In this document: positions 12,484-23,355 of the stretch, piece after piece
Layout: every line of letters starts with the position of its first letter
How positions within the stretch are numbered: the stretch's first letter is position 1
Assembly: GCA_019828595.1 (NCBI GenBank)
Contig: JAHQRK010000020.1
Coordinates: 744,001-808,000, forward strand
Direction of reading: 5' to 3'
Length of the DNA: 64,000 nucleotides
From: Aphanomyces cochlioides
Taxonomy: Eukaryota > Oomycota > Saprolegniomycetes > Saprolegniales > Verrucalvaceae
Made by a program: the position numbers and the translations under genes
Notes under the pieces: model-generated
Told to the model about the DNA's origin: nothing
The model's database searches: none
The model's input: only the letters and a program-made list of their open reading frames with translations

Positions 12484-12833
12484 TCAGTGGAGATGCCGAA
12501 AGGCGTCTTCTTTCCAGCGAATGTCTTGTCGGCTGACTTCACGTATCAGCGGCCGCAGAGATCAAACGTCAACTCGTCAAGATTCTCCGCTCCACCTAGC
12601 GACAAATTCCACTCGTGCGAGAGAGATGGGACTCGCGGGGCGGCGTGCGCCACATTGCACGTCTCGTGCATGTTCACAAGATCTCTTCCAGTCCAAATCA
12701 AACTCTGATGCAACTAAGCTCGGCAAAATGGGAAAATGCCTCATAAAGTACCAACGTTGTAAATATGGATTCTTTCGAAAACTAATCCGGAGTAATTAGG
12801 AAAATTTCCTAACGAAGGATATTTCCTAGCAAT
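12484..12833. other. No gene seen
   Basis: 350 bp without a convincing reading frame on either strand. It may contain the promoter of the minus-strand gene to its left. Confidence 0.3.
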
Positions 12834-13380
12834 TCAACTTCTCAACAAGTCGGAAGCGCCCTCTCTTGCAACATCAAGAAGACCTTGCAACGACGGCCAT
12901 ATCTCAGCGATGTCGGCCGTTGTCTTGGTCGTCATAGGCGTCGAGACAGAGATGAGCTTCAAACCACAACCAGCTCGTGCTCCCAGATCAAAGTCGCCTT
13001 TGCGGGCTCGTTGACCATCGCCATGCCACACACCATGCACTCGGCCAGCTGGCCGTGCGAGTGGATGCAGTGGACGATTGGACTCGAACGATAAATCCAC
13101 GCATGACCAGTGTGATGGTAAGTCAACCACGGTCAAAATATTGAGAAGCTGGTACGAATGCACGAGATGAAGGGCTCAGCATTCCCTTGAAGGAATCAAG
13201 GGCTTCATGGTCGGCTACCAGCTTGTGAACGACAACAGCGAGCAGTTTGTCAGACGCCAAGGCGTTCGCACGAAGCAAGAACTGCACGCCGTTGGCATTT
13301 GGCCATTGGAAATACGAAAGGAGGCGGCAATTCTCAATGGAGTCGAACTTGTGAATGACCCTGGCCGAGATATCCTCGGT
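12834..13380 (-). CDS. Unrecognised coding fragment
   Basis: An open frame on the minus strand starts within 13380 with EDISARVIHKFDSIENCRLL, continues LLRANALASDKLLAVVVHKL, and stops near 13123. Another frame carries CIHSHGQLAECMVCG and WEHELVV, which can be joined by GT..AG borders to a C-terminal exon TTADIAEIWPSLQGLLD ending at 12834. I do not recognise the family. Composition and splice-compatible borders suggest a real but possibly truncated gene. It is bounded upstream by the repeat copy at 13386, so its 5' end may have been lost in the rearrangement. Confidence 0.3.
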
Positions 13381-13385
13381 AGATA

Positions 13386-13515
13386 GAGCCCGACTGGGAC
13401 CGCCTGCTTGTTTAAATATCTTAAATGTCAGTGACGTCCATGTCGACTTGCAAGACTTCCAAGACACCTTCGAGGTAGTCGAGCGTGAGTGCTTTGTTGG
13501 ATTCGCGGTGCTGGC
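13386..13515. repeat. Direct repeat copy 2: MYB 3' remnant next to RCC1-gene 3' end
   Basis: Positions 13386-13415 repeat the MYB terminal codons (CCCGACTGGGAC, GCCTGCTTGTTTA), although no MYB gene is present here. The remainder is the genuine RCC1 3' coding end. It pairs with 10264-10395. Confidence 0.55.
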
Positions 13516-16007
13516 CATTGTGCTGTGGCTTGAGATGGAGGCAATGCCTGCAAAGCGCTGGGTCGGCATCGTCCCGTTGGAAGCCAGGACAGACGCTGGC
13601 AATCTTGCACTGCGTACAGAGCGGATGGTTGCGGTTGAGGAAGTTAATGTATTGCGATCGTCGCTGGCGTTCCAGAGCCAGTTCTTCTTCTTGCTCCTTC
13701 TGTTCCTCGAGCGCATTCTGCCGGTCGAGTGCTTCCTGACGCTTGGCGGCTTCCTCACGAGCTTGCGCGACTTCCTCCTCGTTCGGTCCAATGTAAGGCT
13801 TCGTCGCGACGACGGTATACTCTCGGCCGACGGCGACTAGACACAGCAGAGGTACGATGACTCTGGAGGATCACAGGGGATCTTACTCGCACAAGGGCGT
13901 CCTACAAACTCGCACATGCCTTCCACCATGCCAGGAACAGCGCTAAAGCTCTCTGGATTCGTTGCCATCTCGTCCGGCCGGCCAAGACAGCCATTCACGT
14001 TGCTTCCCCACGTGTAGACTTCATCGTCGACGGACAGAGCGACGTTGTGGTACATGCCAGCACAAACGCGCTTGATGTAGACGGTCTGGACGAGGAAATC
14101 CTTGATCAACGTCGGCGTCGGCACGACTTGGTTCCCTCCAAGGGCGAGCTACATTGTAAAATGCTTAGATCTCTCACGGACGAGCGAGATGGATGGCGTA
14201 CTTGGCCGTAGCGTCCTGTTCCCCATGAGTAAACCTACAAGCAAAGCGCCATGAGCTTAACGAGTTGGATCAATCTGCTGCCGTACAAAGCCGCCTTTGA
14301 GCAGTGGCGGCACGAGGACAATTGCGAGCGTGTGCCAGCAGCCACACGAGATTTGAAAGACGACATCGTCGGCAAGCACTTCCACAAGGCGCGGCGTCAC
14401 ATGCGACGCTGAATCGCCATGTCCGAGGCGTCTAGATGCTGTCAATGGATGCGATGGTGCTGGAAATACCCGCCGTCGCCGCTTCCCCAAGTGTACATTT
14501 GCCCCTGTTCATTCAAAATCGCGGCATGCATCGCGCCACAGGAAACCTACATGGAATATTAACACGATGGAAGGCTGGAGGAAGATGGAGATGTACCTGG
14601 AAGACGCGCTGTTTCTTGAGATGCCGAGAGAGCGTCGAGTGGTCGGATGTGTTGTAGACGGAGCCAAACGCGAGGATCTCGCCCGCGTCCGAGATCGTGA
14701 GCGTGTGGTCCGTGCCAACCGCGACTTGCTTGATCAGGCAGTTTTCCGGCACGGTGCGGACCCAAATCGTCGGCTCGATCGCGTCCATGCCGTGCTTGAT
14801 CTTGGCGCGCTGCATGGAGAGAACGACATCAGTACGATGACGACTACGGAGATTTCTACCTTGGATAGCGCTTCCGAGAGACTGTGGACGGGTTCATGGC
14901 CTAGTTGACAGTGATCGTTGTGTCCCCACGTGAAGACATCGCCGCATTTCGATCGCGCCGCGCAATGGACGCGTCCGACGGCGATCTGGACAATGTCTTC
15001 TCCGCAGAGAGATTGGAGTTTCACAGGCGCGGCGAGGATCTCGCTCGTTCCCTGGGTCTTCTCGTCATTCTCATTGTCACTGTCATCATCTCCAGGCTCC
15101 AAATCGTCTTCTTTGTCGCCCTCCTCGTCATCTTCATCCTCATTCTCGTCGTCATTGTCTTCGTCGATGGTTTCATCGCCAGGATCCTCACCGACAGCTT
15201 CCAAGCCGTTGTCCAGCGGCGATGCGGCTGCTTTCGGTCGTCTTTTCGACACTCGCGGCAGTCCTGTCGGTCCTGAACGGTTGCCCCAGACGTAGACGTC
15301 GCCAAGTCGCGTCACTGCAAACGTCACGTCAGAGTCAAAGCCCTACGACGCTGTCCAGACCTTCTTCATGACGCTTCTACTTACCGCATAGACTTGACAG
15401 ACGCCTAAGCCCCTTGTGGACTTGATCTGGGTCGGCAGTGCATACGACTGACAGTCATTGTGTCCTGCTCATGCCTTAGAACCCTCGAGAGATCACAAGA
15501 AGTGTACCAAGTTGGCCTTGCGTGCCAGTTCCAAAGGTCCAAACGCCGCCAAGTTTGTTCAAACGACGCTCCTCTGCTAGCTCTGCTTGCCGTCGCAACT
15601 CGGCCTCTACGAACTGTCGTCATGCTCTCCACCATGAGGTAGTACCGTCGTCGCGTTGTTTCTCGAGTGACTCTGTCAATCTTTGGACCTACAACTCCCT
15701 TCACAACGCCATGATCAACAAAAGGAGCGTACAAGAACTCGCTTCCTTCCACGCGGTTCTAGGTTACGAGCTATGCATGCAGCTCGGAGCATCTTCGTCT
15801 TCATGAGCGTCAAGCAGCGCAAGTCGAGCTAGAAGTACGCCGTTAGCTCAGTCTACATCAACAAGAACGTACTCGAGCCCATGCATCTGTGTGGAGGAGA
15901 TTCAACGTCTCTGGGATGGAGAGAAACAAGAGTTTGCGTAGATAGACAGCATCGACGCCAGTCGGGAGACGAATGTCCTTGGCTTTCTGCCGCTTCAAGA
16001 AGGCCAT
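13421..16007 (-). CDS. RCC1-repeat protein with acidic insert and Cys-rich C-terminus
   Basis: Multi-exon gene with ATG at 16007 (MAFLKRQKAKDIRLPTGVD). RCC1 blade motifs recur: GGVWTFGTGTQGQLGT (~15540), TRLGDVYVWGN (~15300), GDVFTWGHNDHCQLGH (~14920), VAVGTDHTLTISDAGEI (~14720), LGHGDSASHVTPRLVEVL (~14420) and DEVYTWGSNVNGCLG (~14010). A strongly acidic Asp/Glu run interrupts the propeller at about 15240-15090. The C-terminus is an EE/RR-rich helix followed by CTQCKIASVC and CRHCLHL, a possible zinc-binding pair, and stops at 13421. RCC1 repeats form a seven-bladed propeller used in GTPase exchange or in ubiquitin and membrane-traffic scaffolds; the role of this protein cannot be specified. 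Intron borders are partly approximate. Confidence 0.75.
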
Positions 16008-16018
16008 GATGTGAAGAG

Positions 16019-16330
16019 TCGTCGTTTAAAATAACTTGAGCTCGTCTTGTGGTAATCTTCCATCTTCTTGATCTTCCGTCATGTTGAACCTGTGCTCTTG
16101 ACGCTCATATTCCATATTCGCAGATGGTAAGCAGTGCAATGAGGTCCAGCTCGACGCGTCGTGTCTTCCACGCAGTTTTGTGTCGATGTGAAGCCTCGTC
16201 AAAGGGAAGACACGGAATCTCTTGTTTAGGTCTACCGAGAATGCTCTTGCTGGATGCGCACGAAGAGGAAGATTGATGACGCGACATGGAAGAGATGTGG
16301 CTCAACGGGGATTTCGAATGTGTGGCTCAT
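16019..16330 (-). pseudogene. Decayed C2-domain fragment
   Basis: Minus-strand translation gives PLTRLHIDTKLRG then EHRFNMTEDQE. These align with PVTGLYIETKLRG and VYEFNMTEGEM in the C2 domain of the gene at 19320-20329. Spacing is preserved, but the frame runs into stops and no flanking exons remain. It is a relic of the same family, lying between RCC1 and the next family member. Confidence 0.55.
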
Positions 16331-16678
16331 GTTGACGCACACCAATCAATCCACGAGCTCTCCTTATGCTCTCTTGCAAGCTCAGTGACAAGACACGTTC
16401 CTATTTAACCAATCTAAGGGATAGCAGTCTGACGCCACTCACGGACGGATGGAATCTATCCGTTGAACTCAAACACGACAACGGCAGCGTCTTGATCTTC
16501 TCCATTAGTTGGCAATCTTAAAGTTTCCGGGCATTTCTCATCCTGTTGTCGAACCACCATCTCCATGAACTCATGACGGCCATTGTTTTACCGCGCAAGC
16601 TCATGGACATCTCGGGGTTCGCATCGACTTGTAGCTTTTTCGACTTGAACCGTTCGAGCGACGTCGATAGGTTTCCAC
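16331..16678. other. No gene seen
   Basis: Spacer between a C2 relic and the next family gene; no supported feature. Confidence 0.3.
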
Positions 16679-18222
16679 CTACGGCAGAGCAGGGACCATT
16701 TGAATGTTGAACTCGATCTTGCTGTTTCTGCCTTGGTCTCGGTATTCTCGCGGCACATCCAATGTGATTTGTCCATCACTGTGAAAGGAGCCTTCAAGGT
16801 TAATGAGCATCACTTTGTGTGATCCAATGGGAAAGTCGCCGTTGTAGACAATGATGTCGAGTGCTCTCGTGTAGATTTGACTTCTTCGGAACGTCAGGTC
16901 GTGGACTTCATTTGCCCACTCGGGATTGTTGGTGTAGAACACTTGCTCAGTCGAGAAAAGAAAGTCATAGCCAAGTCGGACGACGACGAAAGGGGCGCAT
17001 CGCCACGGAGCGGACGGTGTGCTGAGCTCGACCAAGTCGATGCATTTCAAGATTTGGATGCGGACCACACGATCTCGTGAAGAATATGATCCGCGCCGTA
17101 GCATTTCCCGCACTTCTTGCTCGGGTAGAGCAAATCTTCGGTTCAATGCTTCTTCTGCCACTGCTGCTTCTCTGGCGAGGCGCTCTTGTTCGACCATGCA
17201 GAAAGCTTCGACATGATCTTGGAGTGCTGCGATTTCCGCCACGAGATCAGCTTCCCTCCTTGCAGCAGTCGATTCCACTCGTGCAAGATTATCTTCCAGT
17301 CTCGCGACTTGAGTTCGAAGTGCTCGTGCCGCTGCATCTGATGCAGTTTGCTTGATTCCAAGGGCGATTCTCGAGACAGCTATCATAACCCTGATATGAC
17401 CCCAGTAGCAGCCAGCGTACCTTCTGCCTTCGCATTCGTGATGTGTTCTTCCAGCGTGGCTGCATGTGCTCCCAGAGTATTGGCATGCGTACAGGCATCA
17501 ACGAGCTTCAAATATAGTGCATGGAGTTGATCCGCGGAATCTTTCTTCTCCTTGTTGTGGCTGTCGACGACTGCTGCATGTGTGGCAGCCAAGGCAGCCA
17601 CTTCACCTTCCATTGCAGCCATCTTTGCTTCCAGGCTGGCGATTGTTGCCTCAGCGGCTGAGTTAGATGCTTCAAGAGTTGACACATGAGCTTGAAGAGC
17701 CATGACGGCAATTTCATGCGCGGTCCTTTCCTTTGCTTGGATCGCTGCTTGTGTTTCAAGTTGAGATTTTAGATCCTCTTTCACGTCGAACAGTTCTTGC
17801 ATCGCTTGCTCAAAGACGACAGCTTGGGACGACTGAGGGATGACTGCTTGTTCGTCGTGAAGGACGTAGATAACATCGCGCTCCTTGACTTGAAGGGACT
17901 CCATCACCTAAAAGCATTAGACGACTTGACGGGAAATGTTGCAACATACCCGAGCCGGGACGTAGCAGTATTTGTCAGACGACAGGGTTTTCTTGTCCAC
18001 ACGTAACTTGATTTGGCGCACTCCTTCCTCTTTGTTTCCTCGGCATACCAAGACGTGGCAATCGTCGACTGGGTCAGAACCGCCAATAGTGTCGACGAAC
18101 TTCTTTGGGAGAGTGACTATCCAGCAGTCAAATGCATCAATCGACAGATCGTACTGAGGATATCGTCCGACGTCTTCGCGTCGGCCTTTCGTACTCCATA
18201 GAAGTGCTTCTTTCGCCTGCAA
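16679..18222 (-). CDS. N-terminal module, coiled coil and C2 domain protein
   Basis: At least three exons. The N-terminal module includes DLSIDAFDCWIVTLPKKF, HVLVCRGNKEEGVRQIKLRV and SDKYCYVPAR. An intron (GTATGT..TTTTAG) leads to VMESLQVKERDVIYVLHDEQA and an Ala/Glu-rich coiled coil (17880-17420). A further intron at about 17400-17350 joins KAEAVSRIALGIKQ to a second coiled coil. The C-terminal part is a C2-like beta domain (VVRIQILKCIDLVEL, FVVVRLGYDFLFSTEQ, NPEWANEVHDLTF, LDIIVYNGDFPIGSHKVML) ending at 16679. The usual Ca2+-ligand Asp residues of C2 loops are mostly absent, so Ca2+-independent lipid or protein binding is more likely. No DysF domain follows. The true start may lie upstream: a coding-like stretch reaches 18526, but its join is unresolved. 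Confidence 0.6.
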
Positions 18223-19042
18223 AGCAGACGTAGAACGTGACGAGATCGATCGATGTGGTCAAGTACCTCTCTGAGTCGGTGTATCCTGCTATAAAATAGC
18301 TCAGAACGCTCGTTGGTTCGTCTTGATTGCTCAACAGAATCCATGAGGCCTGTACGAGAAAGTGTCGCTGTCTACCATGATTGTGGGATTCGGGGAATTC
18401 GTGAATGATGCGTTGGATATCCATGTCCTCAACGGATCTCGACCAAAACTTCACCTTGCCGGGTCGAACAAATGCATCAGTGCAACATTGGTACATGGTT
18501 GGAACGTAAAAAGATGATATTATCAAAAATATTAAATTTAAAAAGTATTATTTATCAAAGGCGTTACACCCAACGTGTCTTTAAAATAATGTGATCAATA
18601 TCATTAACTGTTAAAATCTATATATTAGTATATACAAATATAAAATATATAAAATTTACAATTTTATAGCGACTGATCGCAGTTGACAATCCTACAACAG
18701 CAAACCAATTTCATGATGGAAATCGTGCATGCAATCTTTCCTCAATCCATTGACATTCATCTTTGCTGCGTCACCAAGGAGAGCAGGTAGGAGCCGTCTG
18801 GGCAAGCAAGGCGTGGCTTGATAGGCAGTTGAGTCGATAAAATCCAACCAGAAAGAGATGTTGCTACGACATCAAAATGCAGTAATATCCATTTCGACCA
18901 AGTTCGTCCGTGTCGCTATGAGCAGTTAACACTGATAGGATCTTGACAAGCAATCGATGCTGACACCAACACCAGAGCTGACTTGCTCACGGATGTCATC
19001 ACCGTCAGAGCTTTCCCCTTCGCCACTCATTTCATTCAACTG
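18223..19042. other. Upstream region, AT-rich centre
   Basis: 18223-18526 is open on the minus strand (RQRHFLVQASWILLSNQ) and may be a 5' exon of the preceding gene. 18530-18670 is strongly AT-rich. The remainder shows no gene I can support. Confidence 0.3.
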
Positions 19043-19318
19043 CTAGGGGAGATGGAAACGACAATGAAGGAAACTACTTGTACCTATTCGGAATACCTGT
19101 ATCAATGCATCAAGCCGTGAACAGAAGTTGTTGCTCTCACCGCCTCCACAGACTAGAACGACGTCTCGACCACTGTTGAAAGCCAAGAGTCGATTCATGC
19201 TGACAAAGGCATGCATTTCTCGGGCACGGCACGAACTGCAATCGCAAGCAACATGACATTTATGCATTTTCGAGGAGGGTATGGCGGGAAGAGCCGTCTT
19301 TTTATACAGCCTAAGCAC
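19043..19318 (-). CDS. Small Cys-containing ORF, doubtful
   Basis: The first ATG inside this frame gives MHKCHVACDCSSCRAREMHAF, then AFNSGRDVVLVCGGG and DALIQVFRI. A GT..AG intron could extend it to QLNEMSGEGESSDGDD. It begins just after the stop of the adjacent C2-DysF gene on the same strand. No family recognised; it may be non-coding. Confidence 0.2.
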   Translation of the reverse strand: MLRLYKKTALPAIPSSKMHKCHVACDCSSCRAREMHAFVSMNRLLAFNSGRDVVLVCGGGESNNFCSRLDALIQVFRIGTSSFLHCRFHLP

Positions 19319-19319
19319 T

Positions 19320-20329
19320 CTAGTAATCTTCCATCTTGACGTTGTGTTTTTGCAAGATCGCCTCGATACTCAAGTCGACCATTTCGACCATCTTCTTGAG
19401 GTCTTGCTGCTTCTTTGTGGCGTCTGATGGCGGAGGCGGCGCGTAGTCTTGGTCATCTTCGATTGTGTTGTCTAATTCAGCCAACCGACACGTTTGGCGC
19501 AGGACACGACGGCGGCATTTCCATCCACAATTCGAGTTATGCCACGGCCCTGAGAAAGATTCGGCATAGAACCAAGGCCCAGTTGTGAAGCCAAGCGTCT
19601 CGACGTGGTCTGGCCCAAGTGGGCTCAAGACTGCTTCCAACGTTTGGCCAGCGTAGGAACCTACAAGATTTCATGAGGTCAGGCTCTGAGAGAGGGTCAA
19701 CCAGCTTGGAAGGCTGGGCGGTTGTCTGTTGAAAGCACATGCGCCTTGCTCCAGCCTTGGAACGGTACCATGCGTTCGTTCTCCCAGCATTCTCTCGAAA
19801 TGGTCTTGGCAACGTCATGGCGCGTCCAGACCTCAACGGAGAGATGTATTTCCATCGCCACGTGTGCCTACAGTAGTTGTGAGCTTGTTCTGATGGAAAG
19901 AAGGGGCAAATCAACCTGGTTTAAAGTCAAGCGCTTGGACATAACACCCGACAAGCGGTTCGTTTCAAACTCAAACAACGGCAGAGTGGCTCGACCTACG
20001 ACTTGATCTTGCCCCACGCAGTTGACTTGATGAACAGTGAATTCCACAACTCGACTGTACATTTCACCCTCTGTCATGTTGAATTCGTACACCTGATGCT
20101 CCCATCCAATATCCACGGATGGGTTGCGCTGCAAGGGCGTCGAGTACGATGCTTGCTTGCTTCCCCGCAGTTTCGTCTCGATATAGAGCCCCGTCACGGG
20201 CAAGACACATGACTTTGTTTGTATCTGCTTGGCATGCTCTAACTGGACGCGAAGGAAGCGGGGAACTCGGCTGTGGACCTTGTGGTCTTTCTTTCCTGTC
20301 GCTCCCGCCATCGTCGTCATCTTGGTCAT
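19320..20329 (-). CDS. C2-DysF protein, short form
   Basis: Three exons, with ATG at 20329 (MTKMTTMAGATGKK). A C2-like domain (FLRVQLEHAKQIQT, GLYIETKLRGSKQ, WEHQVYEFNMTEGEMYSRVV, GRATLPLFEFE) occupies the first exon. The next exon contains ECWENERMVPFQGW, and the last has TGPWFYAESFSGPWHN and CRRRVLRQTC. The last two elements are the WxYA..F...W and C-terminal RRR signatures of dysferlin/peroxin DysF domains. The C-terminus is a short helix rich in Lys and Glu ending VKMEDY. DysF domains occur in dysferlin and in yeast peroxins such as Pex30; C2 domains bind membranes. It is divergent from 20628-22540, about 300 bp away, and probably arose with it by duplication. Confidence 0.7.
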
Positions 20330-20627
20330 CACTTCTGTTCATTCATCCGGATAATGCCACGTTACACTATATTTATCCAACCAATCAGGATTTACTACCT
20401 GACTTTACTGACATTAAATAAATTTGTTACAGAGTTTTATACACTAATCCCCATAATTGTACTTCACATGGAATATTAATGTTCTTAAAGTGAGGTAGTA
20501 ACACTTTGATAACAATAAAATTAAAAACAATTTGAAAATTGATTTTACACGATTTTATTTCAATTTTTATTTTTTATTTTTTTATTCGACAAATCACCTC
20601 TTTGGTTGTCAAAAGCGTATCTTTGAG
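20330..20627. promoter_or_regulatory. Divergent promoter of two C2-DysF genes
   Basis: About 298 bp, markedly AT-rich toward 20627 (runs such as TTTTTATTTTTTATTTTTTTATT). It separates start codons on opposite strands, so both promoters must be here. No defined core element can be named. Confidence 0.4.
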
Positions 20628-22540
20628 ATGACGGAAAGGACGAAGTCGATGCGTTTGATGCGCATAGAACTACATCAAGTCTTGGACGCCGATGCAATCC
20701 TAGCAGCCAAATGCTTTCGTGGCTTTCATTCCCGCGCTTCAGTCTATGCAAAACTCCGTCTCTGCGGCGCAGGAGCCTCACCAGCGTTTGAGTCCAATGT
20801 TATCACCCCGAGTGCAACTTGGACGGGGGAGATCTTCGAGCTCACTCTGAACGAAGACGATTTGTATCGCCGAGTACTTAGTGTGACTCTGTATGGTGTG
20901 GATATGTGGGGACGCTCCGTCGAGCTCGGACAAGCGTTTGTACCACTGACTGAGTTTGAACTGCTCAAACATCAAGTGACTATCTCCAAAGATATTTCAC
21001 TCACGGAAGAAGCAGCCACACAAGCGACAAAGTGTCGTCTCCGTGTCTCAGCCTGTGTTTGGACTGAAGACGATATGAAGCAAAGTGTCATCCTGGAGCT
21101 TTGGCAACATGAACGCAAGCACAATGGCATTTGGTCCACCTTTCATTTGATTCCTGAACAGGATCATTTCGCATACAGCTGCGGTCCAGCTTCATCCTCG
21201 TCGTGGGAAACTATTGAGCCAAGTGTACCTACTGGCTACGTTGAAGTTCTTGGCTGGGGTGGCGATCGATCGCAAGGAGACGACAAGGGTTGGTTCTACG
21301 CAACGACGTTTGACAGTGTCTGGCATAATTCAAGCGGTGGCTTTCCTTGCCGACGACGGCGTCTTGTAAAGTACGTGCTGCTAGCAGCCCATCAAGCTCA
21401 AAAACAGGCATATTACACTCTTATGGCAATGGACCATCCCAAGCTTGTTGAAGAATTCCAACAGCTTCAACTCGTGGTCAAGGTAAGAAAGCTCGCGTCG
21501 AGGAACTGCTTCACGAAAGCAATTACGTAGGGGCAACAAGCAGAGCTCCAGCACAAGCAGGAGGTCTTCGATGCAGCTGCTGCATCGCAAACACTTGAAA
21601 TTGACCGAATTAAAGCAGACTTTCAATCACAACTCAATCAATCGAGAGCAGACTACGAGGCTCAGCAGCTCACACTGAAGAATCAAATCAAGATGCTGGA
21701 GGCTAAGCTAGAGGCCATCCACGATTCACTTGCGACTCTGTAAGTTCTCTCGATTGAATCTCTACTCAGCCATCGAACAGAAATAACAACAAAGAAGTGA
21801 TCCCAAGTTCTCCAACAGCAAAAGGTGGCCCCCGCATGTTTCGTGTCCAGCTCCATCGAGCTTCCACCTTGGTTGCTGCCGATTCCGCGCTTTTGGGCGG
21901 CAAGAGCGATCCCTACGTCGTTTTTGATCTTGATGGAGTCAAGCACACGTCGTCGATGATCAAAAACTGTTTGAATCCCGAGTGGGAGTTCGAAATCTAT
22001 GAATTTCAATTGCTCAACCTCGGCGACAAGTTGCAGCTCCATGTGCGCGTATTTGACCATGATCAATGGAGCGATGACGACTTGATCGGATCCTTAACGC
22101 TTCCGATTTCTGAAGCAAAGCAGCAAACATCGCCGCAGTGGTTCCGACTGTCGATTCCAGCCGAATTTGCCTCCCAGAAATGTGATAGCAAGATCCAACT
22201 CGCATTTGAATGCATCGACTGCGACGATTCCGTCGAGCTCGTGATGTGGGAGAACCAGCACCGTGGAAAGCAATGGTCTCCGAACAACTTGCTGCCATCT
22301 GAGAGGCGAGGATGGAGCGTTGGCTCGGCATCTTCAGCCCATCGGCAGGAGATTTGCCCAAGTGTTCCCGCTCAGATGGAATCTCGCCTCGGTTGGGCGA
22401 TCGATCGAAGTCATGGCGATGCTCAAGGATGGTTCTACGCCACGAGTTTTGAAGGGCCCTGGCTCAGTGATGTCAATGCTTCAGCTGTTGTCCGTCGACG
22501 CAAATGGATCGAGCGATGCACTCCTCAAGCCACTGCATAG
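20628..22540 (+). CDS. Tandem C2-DysF-coil-C2-DysF protein
   Basis: Exons 20628-21482, 21531-21739 and 21781-22540 join to 607 residues; ATG 20628 is the first in-frame ATG. Residues ~1-140 form a divergent C2 domain. Residues ~165-260 form DysF (LELWQHERKHNGIW, DDKGWFYATTFDSVWHN, CRRRRLVKY). A coiled coil follows at ~265-355. A canonical C2 domain occupies ~370-480 with LLGGKSDPYVVFDLDG, NPEWEFEIYEF and FDHDQWSDDDLIGSL, where the Asp residues typical of Ca2+ loops are present. A second DysF (VMWENQHRGKQW, GDAQGWFYATSFEGPW, VVRRRKWIERC) ends the protein. The N-terminal C2 lacks the DPY/D-x-D ligands, so the two halves have diverged: one is probably Ca2+-responsive and one is not. It is convergent with 22573-23355. 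Confidence 0.8.
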
Positions 22541-22572
22541 TCTCCGTAGCTCTGTCCAAAGTTGTTTATGCA

Positions 22573-23355
22573 TTAGTCAAGATAAACTGTGAAGAATCCG
22601 ACGCGGTATAGCTGGCCTGGCGTTGTTGCAAAATCTTTGAAGAGCAGCATTTGCAATCCGAGCGAGGAGCCATACGCCCATGCCTCTCCAAGTCCAGCGC
22701 CGATAAGCGTTCCATCCCCAGGAGCTAAGAGTGAACCAAATGCAGCTCCTACTGCTGCATCAGTGATAGCACTGAGCATGCGAACACAGTTGAGTTGGAA
22801 TCGCCGCCACCACCGCGCTTTCGGCAAACTAATCATGTCAATGCATTGCTCGACGAGCAGCACGGCAAGATTCGGCAGTAAGGCAGCGCGGAATGCCGTG
22901 TGGAACATCAGAGTCGCCACGAGACGCTTGTTCTCGAATCGAGCAAACTTGCGCACAGCCGACTTGGAAATATCCTTGATGCACGCACCTACGCCAACAT
23001 ATCAGTCGTTGTCAACCTCAGCTAGGTGTGTACGTGCAATCCGGGGATCCATGGTTTGAATGCACACTTGTTCCAAGTAGCGCGTCACAGTTGTATAGCT
23101 CACAGATCGTCCAAAAGACAGCGCCCACGATTCGAGGAATGCCACGACGGATGTTTGCTTCCTCGATGGTGTCAAGACCGCGACGACACCAGCATGAATG
23201 GCAGACTTGAACAGAGCTTCCTGTCGTAAGTGGGCCATGAATGCCTTTTGATCAACGAGATAGTTCTTTCCATAGAGCAATTCTGAGGCTTGTGTGAGCG
23301 TCTTGCGCAGAAGCGCATCTTGCAAGGAGCTGCTGTTGGAGGCGACTTCCGTCAT
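22573..23355 (-). CDS. Unrecognised membrane-associated protein with Gly-rich helix
   Basis: Two exons (23355 to about 23002, and about 22990 to 22573). It starts MTEVASNSSSLQDALLRKTL. The first exon has a hydrophobic stretch AIHAGVVAVLTPS and FLESWALSFG. The second has FHTAFRAALLPNLAVLLVEQ and a Gly/Ala-spaced segment, AVGAAFGSLLAPGDGTLIGAGLGE, interpretable as a glycine-zipper-like membrane hairpin. It ends FFTVYLD. No named family recognised. Its stop is about 32 bp from that of the C2-DysF gene, so the two converge. Confidence 0.55.

Noticed and set aside
12457..12799. Plus-strand frames of 83-171 codons
   Set aside because: No domain, no paralogue, and they overlap the coding-like minus-strand part of the coiled-coil pseudogene.
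13355..13840. 161-codon plus-strand frame and 222-codon minus frame in the RCC1 3' region
   Set aside because: Both are out of frame with the Cys-rich C-terminus (CTQCKIASVC...CRHC) that continues the RCC1 gene.
15835..15880. tRNA-like GCCGTTAGCTCAGT near the RCC1 5' part
   Set aside because: No acceptor stem, anticodon arm or T-loop follows; it lies in an intron of the minus-strand gene.
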